Origin: JBCBZH01 sp039815415 | Lineage (GTDB): Bacteria; Bacteroidota; Rhodothermia; Rhodothermales; Rubricoccaceae | NCBI GenBank assembly: GCA_039815415.1 | Contig: JBCBZH010000154.1 | Location: 1-10,236, forward strand | Direction: 5' to 3' | Length of the DNA: 10,236 nucleotides | Made by a program: the position numbers and the translations under genes | The notes under the pieces: model-generated | Told to the model about the DNA's origin: nothing | What the model saw: only the letters and a program-made list of their open reading frames with translations | Databases searched by the model: none | Shown here: positions 5,779-10,236 of the stretch, piece after piece | How the letters are laid out: each line of letters starts with the position of its first letter | Numbering within the stretch: position 1 is the stretch's first letter

Positions 5779-7104
5779 TTAGTTGGTGGCCTGGACGGTT
5801 TTACACCTCAGCGCGATGCCTGTGATGGAGGCACGGCCCCCAACCGTGTTGTGGTGGACTTCCAGCCCAGTGGCGTGCCTTCCGTCTGGGCAGGTCCCGC
5901 GAGACGTAGCGGCCCACGTGCGACAATTCGACCGCTCGAAGGAGGTGTTGTGCTGCTGGTGTCCGTTCGGGACCGTAGTGGCACGAAGGGCAGCGCCCTT
6001 GACTTTCAGGTTGTTCCCACTCCGGTTGTTGGTGCAGACGCGGATGCTTTCCACGCCGCGCAGCGGGTCGCTGGTGCCTTCAATCTGAGACTGAGCAACG
6101 CCGACATAGCGCAAGCTGCTCGCCGAGCCGTTGCAGTCGTTCCAGGTTTGGGTTCGGGTCTGGACGGCGTCCCGTCCGTTGCGAGCCCGCCACCAGAACG
6201 TCTTGATGTAGCACGCCTCATCGCTACGCTCGCCAAACTCGATCCCGTAGAGCACCTCATTCGGACGTCCTTCAATCACCTGCAAGCTGGTGCCGGAACT
6301 GCCGGTGACCGAGCTGGTGGAAAACGAACCGACCGGGCGGTAGCCAGGCGATGAGGACGAGGGCGGGGAGGGAGCCCCAACGGCTCCGATGGTTCCACGG
6401 CGAATCGGGGCTGGAGAGACCGGCGTCGTTGGAGTGTCGTCTACTCGTCGCACCTCCTGACACACCAGCTGGAGAGCCGAGATGGAGTTGCCGTCGGCAA
6501 TCCCCACGCGCAGGCCCACTGCATACTGGCCATCTGTCGACTCGCAGGTACTCGACCCGCTCCAATCCTGACCGACGCCATCTGAAGGGCAGTTGGCGCG
6601 GGCAAAGATGAACTGCATCAGATTGCTGCTCTGCTGCGCCGACCCGTCATCGCGGAACGAGATGTCCCGCAAGACCATGTTCACGCCCTTGATGCGGGGG
6701 CGCCCGCTCCTCGCCATGCAGACGAAGAGCGTCGTGGTGCCACGTGCCGATGTGAGCGGCGTGTAGGAGCCCAGACTCTCGAGGCTCCGGCTTGTGGGGC
6801 CATTCGGTCCGCACACATCGATGGTCCGCGTGATGGGGCTCGATTGGTTCGGAGCGACGTTGGCCCGTGCGAACGTGGCCTTGATGTAGCACGGGCGGTC
6901 GTTCCGCTCGCCCATCTCGATGCCTTGGAGCAGGCCCTGGACCCGCAGTTCCTGAAGATCCTGGAACTCACCGCGGTCAATGCTCCATGAGCCGTATTTG
7001 ATCTCGCCCACCAGCTCGATGCGGGGCGGAAGCGGGTCCGAAGCGGGCGTCGCGCTGGCGGAGGCGGCAACCAGGAGGACGAGGCAGGGGAGACAGCGAA
7101 GCAT
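5779..7104 (-). CDS. Secreted two-domain paralogue, type B tandem (B1)
   Basis: This 441-residue protein is two copies of the array domain joined by a linker. MLRCLPCLVLLVAASASA is the signal peptide. Domain 1 (about 28-219) has IELVGEIKYGSWS, GERNDRPCYIKATF (65-78), CGPNGPTSRS, and cysteines 72, 98, 129, 172, 187 and 215. Residues 220-255 are a Pro/Ser/Thr-rich linker (TPTTPVSPAP, SPPSSSSPG). Domain 2 (about 256-437) has YRPVGSFSTSS, GERSDEACYIKTFW (291-304), SNCRTW, TCPDGRHATGLEVHHN (404-419), and cysteines 298, 324, 357, 394, 405 and 434. All six cysteines are kept in both copies. Domain 1 is the closer match to B2. It looks like an in-frame duplication or fusion. It sits between A1 and A2, with a small hairpin (7140-7159) upstream. 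Function is unknown; repeated domains could give multivalent ligand binding. Confidence 0.78.
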   Translation of the reverse strand: MLRCLPCLVLLVAASASATPASDPLPPRIELVGEIKYGSWSIDRGEFQDLQELRVQGLLQGIEMGERNDRPCYIKATFARANVAPNQSSPITRTIDVCGPNGPTSRSLESLGSYTPLTSARGTTTLFVCMARSGRPRIKGVNMVLRDISFRDDGSAQQSSNLMQFIFARANCPSDGVGQDWSGSSTCESTDGQYAVGLRVGIADGNSISALQLVCQEVRRVDDTPTTPVSPAPIRRGTIGAVGAPSPPSSSSPGYRPVGSFSTSSVTGSSGTSLQVIEGRPNEVLYGIEFGERSDEACYIKTFWWRARNGRDAVQTRTQTWNDCNGSASSLRYVGVAQSQIEGTSDPLRGVESIRVCTNNRSGNNLKVKGAALRATTVPNGHQQHNTSFERSNCRTWAATSRGTCPDGRHATGLEVHHNTVGGRASITGIALRCKTVQATN

Positions 7105-7139
7105 GGAACGAGTCGTATGGTGGAACAGGCGGCAGAGCC

Positions 7140-7159
7140 CAGCCGAGGGAGCCCGGCTG
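7140..7159. repeat. Intercistronic hairpin between A1 and B1
   Basis: CAGCCG (7140-7145) and CGGCTG (7154-7159) form a six-base-pair stem with an eight-base loop in the 73-base gap between A1 and B1. There is no T-tract. It could stabilise or separate the upstream part of a polycistronic RNA. Confidence 0.35.
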
Positions 7160-7177
7160 AACTCGAGCTGGTGGAGG

Positions 7178-7954
7178 TCAGTTGGTTCTGGTAAGCCCTT
7201 GGGGGGCTGAAACCGTCAGCGGGGCGCACTTCGGCGCGAGACCCAGCACGAGCGTTTTCCCTCCAGACTTCCGGTAGTGCACGTCCACCCCGACGACGGC
7301 CTGCCCACTCGGGCACATCCGGGCCGCCTGGCGGTTGTCGCGGCAGGTCGCGGTCTGGCCGTTCAGGTAGATGTCCGTGATGTCGTCTCGTGGCGTGATG
7401 TCTCCGTTGCGATCGACATCGGCCTCGTAGAAGACGACGCTGCGGTCGCTGGTGTAAGGAACGCCGCTCGTAGCGCACGTCTGGATGCCACGGGCGATGC
7501 GGAACGAGTCTCCGCTGTACGCCTCTGTGGGCCCCCCGCCCGTCTCGAAGCCAACCCTGTGGAACCGAACCTGACCCGGCTGCGGATCGCGGCCGAGCTG
7601 AGGGCTACACAGGTCGAACCGGCGCTTGAGTTGGCGAAGCCGTGCCGTGGGGCTCGGCTTGCTCCAGAAGTGCGCCTGGACGTAGCACACCTCCGAGTTC
7701 TGGTCATCGCCATCGCCGATGTAGAGCGCCGACAGGAGGGTGTTCTCCCCGCGTGTGAGCGTGACGACGTCGGTTCCGCGGCGCCCCGAGATGCCGCCCG
7801 TCGTCACAGCGCCGGTCTGGACGCCGATCTGTCCTTGGACACGCTGGAGGGTGCCCGAGCGGCGCATCGGTGTTTGCGCCAGCGCGTCGGCAGCGAAGAG
7901 GAGGAGCGCCATCAGGATCGGGGCCGTCGAGAGAATGCGGATAGACACAGTCAT
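7178..7954 (-). CDS. Secreted Cys-rich paralogue, type A with EF-hand-like loop (A1)
   Basis: This 258-residue protein has unknown function. I use the ATG complementary to 7952-7954; a GTG six codons upstream (7972) is an alternative. Residues 1-27 (ending LLLFAADALA-Q) form the signal peptide. The mature part has MRRSGTLQRV (30-39), VCYVQAHFWSKPSP (89-102), RRFDLCSPQLGRDPQ (111-125), YSGDSFRIARGIQTC (146-160), MCPSGQAVVGVDVHY (213-227) and GLAPKCAPLTV. Cysteines are at 90, 116, 160, 204, 214 and 243. Residues 179-190 read DVDRNGDITPRD, a textbook EF-hand or dockerin calcium-loop spacing (D1, D3, N5, G6, I8, D12). The paralogues have degenerate versions there. It lies between C2 (36 bases away) and B1, and is most like A2. 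Confidence 0.78.
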   Translation of the reverse strand: MTVSIRILSTAPILMALLLFAADALAQTPMRRSGTLQRVQGQIGVQTGAVTTGGISGRRGTDVVTLTRGENTLLSALYIGDGDDQNSEVCYVQAHFWSKPSPTARLRQLKRRFDLCSPQLGRDPQPGQVRFHRVGFETGGGPTEAYSGDSFRIARGIQTCATSGVPYTSDRSVVFYEADVDRNGDITPRDDITDIYLNGQTATCRDNRQAARMCPSGQAVVGVDVHYRKSGGKTLVLGLAPKCAPLTVSAPQGLTRTN

Positions 7955-7990
7955 GGGGAAGTCAGGAGACACGAGTGGGGCAGGGCGAGA

Positions 7991-8779
7991 TCAACGGCCA
8001 GACTGGGGATGGTCCGAGGGGACCTCGGGCTCAGGCGGAGGTGCCGGCCCCAAGCCCTCGATGATGGTCACTGGCGCGCAGTGGGGTGCGATGCCGACGA
8101 TCGAATCCACGGCGTCGTTGATATGGAGGTCGAGCCCGACGATGATGTGGTTGCTCGGGCAGATGGCGGCGCTGCGCCACTGGCGGCGATTGGTGCGTTC
8201 GACCTCCTTCATCCTGTTGGGTTGGCGCTCAGCGGTGCCGCTTTCGTTCTCGTCGAGTGCGGTTCTATAGATCTGGAGTCCCTTCATTTTTCGCCGGTCG
8301 GCGCGACGGTTGTTGTCGCCCACACGGATTCCGTAGAACGCGCCGTACTGCGGGGTAGAGGGGTGGAAGCCTGAGGTCGTCATCCACATCAGGCTCCGCT
8401 GAGTCGGACCGCGAGAGCCGCACCCGTCGTATTCGACGGAGTCGAAGGTGCGCGCGCGGCGGGCCTGCGGCTTGGCCCAGTAGCCGAGCTTGAGGTAGCA
8501 GGCGTCGTCACCGCGCTCGCCGATGGTGATGGACGTGGGGATGCGGTTGCCGCCGGGCACGAGCGAGACGACGCGGTCTCCGGTGCTGCCAGACACGACG
8601 GACATGCGGGTGGAGCCACCGAGCCGGAACGCGGGCTGGCGAACGGTTTCCTGAGCCGTAGGGGTGCCGGAGCGGAGGCCCGGAGTGGCCGTTCTCGAGC
8701 CAACGGTGCCAGAACGGACCTGTGCAGAGGCGTCCGCTACAGCAAAGAGGGTGAGGACAGCGAGGATGCAGAGCCGCAT
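7991..8779 (-). CDS. Secreted paralogue, type C (C2)
   Basis: This 262-residue protein has unknown function. MRLCILAVLTLFAVADASA-Q is a signal peptide. A Ser/Thr/Gly/Arg-rich stretch (about 21-60) precedes the domain, which has GDRVVSLVPGGNRIP (67-81), GERGDDACYLKLGYW (87-101), CGSRGPTQRS (120-129), YGIRVGDNNRR (149-159), KMKGLQIY (164-171), ERTNRRQW (194-201) and CPSNHIIVGLDLHIND (207-222), then SIVGIAPHCAPVT. Only four mature cysteines are present (94, 120, 207, 234). The sites matching Cys3 and Cys4 of types A and B are occupied by other residues, in an otherwise alignable context. The C-end is proline-rich (APPPEPEVP). It is closely related to C1 at DNA level, including 53 of 58 identical bases at 8092-8149 versus 8911-8968, so the pair looks like a fairly recent tandem duplication. 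Confidence 0.77.
   Translation of the reverse strand: MRLCILAVLTLFAVADASAQVRSGTVGSRTATPGLRSGTPTAQETVRQPAFRLGGSTRMSVVSGSTGDRVVSLVPGGNRIPTSITIGERGDDACYLKLGYWAKPQARRARTFDSVEYDGCGSRGPTQRSLMWMTTSGFHPSTPQYGAFYGIRVGDNNRRADRRKMKGLQIYRTALDENESGTAERQPNRMKEVERTNRRQWRSAAICPSNHIIVGLDLHINDAVDSIVGIAPHCAPVTIIEGLGPAPPPEPEVPSDHPQSGR
8092..8149 (-). repeat. Near-identical DNA segment shared by C1 and C2 (copy in C2)
   Basis: Aligned without gaps to 8911-8968, this 58-base segment has five mismatches by my count. It encodes the IIVGLDLHIND...SIVGI part of C2. The match is a remnant of gene duplication and could support recombination between the genes. Confidence 0.7.
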
Positions 8780-8830
8780 GGGAGCGTAGGGTGGGTGTGA
8801 AGAAAGGAGACAGCCGCGTCTGAGAGGAGC

Positions 8831-8849
8831 GGGGCCCAGCCGGAGCCCC
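8831..8849. repeat. Hairpin just after C1 stop
   Basis: GGGGC (8831-8835) pairs with GCCCC (8845-8849) around a nine-base loop, immediately downstream of the C1 stop in the 72-base gap to C2. No U-tract follows on the minus strand, so it more likely marks an RNA-processing or attenuation point than a full terminator. Confidence 0.3.
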
Positions 8850-8851
8850 CC

Positions 8852-9547
8852 TTATCGGGAAAGGGGCACGAACCTCTCCTCGACGGTCACAGTGGCGCAG
8901 TGCGGCCGGATGCCGACGATCGAGTACACGGTGTCGTTGATGTGGAGGTCGAGCCCGACGATGATCTGATTGTCAGGACAGACAGCGGCCGGGTGCCAGC
9001 GGCGAGTGTTGGTCCGACTCGCTTCGTGCATCAAGTCTTTGCGTCGCACAACTCCTCCTTCCCCGTCGGCGTCCAGCGTGGTCTCGTAGATCCGGAGACC
9101 CTTCATCTTCAGCCGGTTGGGTCGGCGGTTGTTGTCACCGAGCTGGATGGCGTAAATCGCGCCGAAATGGGGGATCCCGCGTTCGGTGCCTGAAGTCTCC
9201 ACGGTTCGTCGGCTCCGCCTCGTGACCCCGCCGAGTCCGCATTCGCTGAACCTGAGGTAGCGGTCATCATCGCTTGTGGGAATATCCACCGGGAAGTAGT
9301 TGTAAATGAGCATGTAACAGGCATCATCGCGTTTCTCCCCGATCTCGATTCGGTACGGGATCCCGTACCTAGGTGTCACGAGCGAGACGACGCGGTCTCC
9401 AGTGGTGCCTGTGATCGTCGGAAGAGGTGTGGCAGGACCGACCATGATGATTGGTTCCCGCTGCATCGCCCTGGCCTCGAGCTGGATCTGAGCCGAGACA
9501 TCGGCGGCGACCAGGAGCGCAAGAGCAACGAGTGGGAAGCGAAGCAT
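8852..9547 (-). CDS. Secreted paralogue, type C (C1), first gene of array
   Basis: This 231-residue protein has unknown function. The ATG complementary to 9545-9547 is chosen because MLRFPLVALALLVAADVSA-Q is a good signal peptide; the frame is open a further 15 codons without hydrophobic character. Domain landmarks are GDRVVSLVTPRYGIP (50-64), GEKRDDACYMLIYNY (70-84), CGLGGVTRRS (103-112), IYAIQLGDNNRR (131-142), KMKGLRIY (147-154), an LDADGEGG acidic loop (158-165), SRTNTRRW (177-184) and CPDNQIIVGLDLHIND (190-205), then SIVGIRPHCATVTV. Mature cysteines are 77, 103, 190 and 217; Cys3 and Cys4 of types A/B are absent, as in C2. It is divergent from the YceH-family gene. Any promoter for the whole array should lie in 9548-9678, but I see no good match to TAnnTTTG on the minus strand there. 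Confidence 0.77.
   Translation of the reverse strand: MLRFPLVALALLVAADVSAQIQLEARAMQREPIIMVGPATPLPTITGTTGDRVVSLVTPRYGIPYRIEIGEKRDDACYMLIYNYFPVDIPTSDDDRYLRFSECGLGGVTRRSRRTVETSGTERGIPHFGAIYAIQLGDNNRRPNRLKMKGLRIYETTLDADGEGGVVRRKDLMHEASRTNTRRWHPAAVCPDNQIIVGLDLHINDTVYSIVGIRPHCATVTVEERFVPLSR
8911..8968 (-). repeat. Near-identical DNA segment shared by C1 and C2 (copy in C1)
   Basis: Partner of 8092-8149, with 53 of 58 bases identical by hand alignment. It encodes IIVGLDLHIND...SIVGI of C1. A second shared stretch, GAGCGAGACGACGCGGTCTC, occurs near 8560 and 9380 and encodes the GDRVVSL block. Confidence 0.7.
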
Positions 9548-9554
9548 GGAGCCA

Positions 9555-9567
9555 GGGGGGGAGGGGG
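9555..9567. repeat. G7-A-G5 tract in C1 leader
   Basis: Seven G residues (9555-9561), one A and five G residues (9563-9567) begin eight bases upstream of the C1 start, giving a C-rich leader on the coding strand. A seven-base homopolymer can slip in replication, and the G-rich strand could stack. No regulatory role is shown. Confidence 0.4.
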
Positions 9568-9612
9568 TGGCGTTCGTGCATACAGCACCCACGCGAAGCA
9601 GGGATCACGGGG

Positions 9613-9625
9613 GGCGGATTCCGCC
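9613..9625. repeat. Small hairpin in divergent intergenic region
   Basis: GGCGG (9613-9617) and CCGCC (9621-9625) pair around ATT. The surrounding bases GGATTCCGCC...CCCCGGATGC resemble GGAATCCGCC...CCCCGAACGC at 423-449, suggesting two diverged copies of one intergenic repeat. Confidence 0.3.
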
Positions 9626-9626
9626 G

Positions 9627-9657
9627 TTGCCCCGGATGCACTCCATCCTCATCTTTG
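9627..9657 (+). promoter_or_regulatory. Candidate Bacteroidota-type promoter for YceH-family gene
   Basis: TTG at 9627-9629 is followed after 20 bases by CATCTTTG at 9650-9657, one mismatch from TAnnTTTG. Transcription would begin near 9663, about 15 bases before the ATG at 9679. Spacing and position both fit the known Bacteroidota consensus. Confidence 0.45.
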
Positions 9658-9678
9658 AGCCCTCGCCAGCTCGTTGCC

Positions 9679-10236
9679 ATGCCCTGTCCCACCCTCGATG
9701 CCACCGAGCGCCGCGTCGTCGGCGCCCTCGCCGAAAAGGCTCTCGCCACGCCCGACCACTACCCGTTGTCGCTCAACGCGCTGCGGGCCGCGTGCAACCA
9801 GAAGTCGGCCCGAGATCCGGTGATGGATCTGTCTGAGCGCGAGGTCACCGATGCCATCCTGCGGCTTCAGCGGCGTGGGCTCGTGGGCACCACCAGTGGC
9901 ACCGGCCACCGCGTCTCCAAGTTTCGCCACAACCTGGACCGCGGCCTGGACCTCTCTCGCCGCGAGCTGGCGATCCTGACCGTGCTCTTGCTGCGGGGTG
10001 CGCAGACCTCGGGCGAGCTGCGCCAGCGGACCGCGCGCCTCGCCGAGTTCGCCAGCACGGAGGGCGTCGAGGAAGCCCTGTGGATGCTCTCTGACCGTGA
10101 TGAGCCTATCGTGCGGACCCTCCCTCGGGGTCCGGGTCAGTCCACAGACCGCTTCGCGCACACGCTCGGCGGCGACGACGAGCCTGAGGGTCCGGCGGCT
10201 ATGCCGGTCGCCAGCTCGAGAGAACCCCAGCAGGAA
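9679..10236 (+). CDS. yceH: YceH/UPF0502 (DUF480) family protein, 3' end outside window
   Basis: The first 186 codons of a YceH-like protein are present with no stop before the window ends. Family hallmarks are ERRVVGALAEKALATPDHYP (9-28), SLNALRAACNQKSARDPVMD (30-49), VSKFRHNL, SRRELAILTVLLLRGAQTSG (94-113), and LPRGPGQSTDRFAHTLGG near 150-168. Known YceH proteins fold as tandem winged-helix domains and are thought to be DNA-associated, but their exact role is poorly defined. The usual family length is about 200-230 residues, so most of the protein is here; the last visible residues (EDEPEG-like, then ASSREPQQE) look like a low-complexity tail. The ATG start lacks a Shine-Dalgarno sequence and follows a good promoter candidate. 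It is divergent from the array. Confidence 0.93.
   Translation, partial: MPCPTLDATERRVVGALAEKALATPDHYPLSLNALRAACNQKSARDPVMDLSEREVTDAILRLQRRGLVGTTSGTGHRVSKFRHNLDRGLDLSRRELAILTVLLLRGAQTSGELRQRTARLAEFASTEGVEEALWMLSDRDEPIVRTLPRGPGQSTDRFAHTLGGDDEPEGPAAMPVASSREPQQE

Larger units (their letters stand above)
4337..9547 (-). other. Tandem array of six secreted paralogues (putative operon)
   Basis: Six consecutive minus-strand genes are separated by 72, 36, 73, 31 and 16 bases, with no promoter that I can recognise between them, so co-transcription from upstream of 9547 is likely. All have signal peptides and share a domain marked by a D-x-x-C-Y block and a C-terminal Cys block. In transcription order the subtypes are C1, C2, A1, B1 (two domains), A2, B2. 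None carries a T9SS sorting domain, so the products should be periplasmic or exported by another route. I do not recognise the family. Confidence 0.75.

Noticed and set aside
7277..8374. Plus-strand open frame of about 365 codons
   Set aside because: It is antisense to A1 and C2, whose signal peptides and conserved blocks show the minus strand is coding.
4337..9547. T9SS sorting domains or lipoprotein signals in the array proteins
   Set aside because: All six end shortly after the last Cys block without an FPNP...YVVRL-like domain. The Cys residues in the B1 and C2 signal peptides are not in a lipobox context.
1..10236. tRNA, rRNA, CRISPR array or insertion sequence
   Set aside because: I saw no cloverleaf-like conserved tRNA sequence, no regularly spaced direct repeats, and no transposase motif or terminal inverted repeats flanking an ORF.

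Overview
The window looks like a chromosome segment from a high-GC member of the Bacteroidota/Rhodothermota group, possibly Rhodothermia (inference). The evidence is a secreted metallopeptidase ending in a type IX secretion (T9SS) sorting domain (FPNP...AGRLV...LPPGLYVVRL), gene starts without Shine-Dalgarno sequences, and two candidate promoters of the TTG-N19/20-TAnnTTTG kind.

Layout from left to right. Positions 1-464 are non-coding and hold short inverted repeats. An SlyD-like FKBP prolyl isomerase is on the minus strand (465-890). Divergent from it is a large M43 (pappalysin-like) secreted metallopeptidase with an HEVGHWLGLYH zinc site, several beta-sandwich modules and a T9SS C-terminal domain (1013-3757). 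A roughly 300-base gap follows, with hairpins, a candidate promoter and a three-part TGTGAC/GTCACA repeat. It leads to a 60-codon gene (4058-4240) whose N-terminus matches the lasso-peptide leader signature YxxPxLxxxGxxxxxT exactly. This is an orphan RiPP precursor candidate, because no maturation enzyme lies in the window. A perfect 10-bp-arm hairpin (4286-4320) separates it from a convergent gene array.

The second half (4337-9547) is a tandem array of six minus-strand genes, probably one operon, encoding Sec-secreted, cysteine-patterned paralogues of a family I do not recognise. In transcription order they are C1, C2, A1, B1 (two fused domains), A2 and B2, seven copies of one domain in all. 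Every copy carries a (G-E-R)-x-D-x-x-C-Y-(V/I)-K/Q-like block and most end in a C-P...G(L/V)...C block. Types A and B have six matching cysteines. Type C lacks cysteines three and four together, which predicts that those two form a disulfide. The A-B order occurs twice, suggesting duplication of a two-gene unit.

Divergent from the array, a YceH/DUF480-family gene (9679 onward) runs off the right edge with a plausible promoter. The FKBP and YceH genes look like ordinary chromosomal neighbours. The unusual content is the orphan lasso-leader precursor facing the array of secreted paralogues, next to a secreted metallopeptidase. No functional link among them is shown by the sequence.
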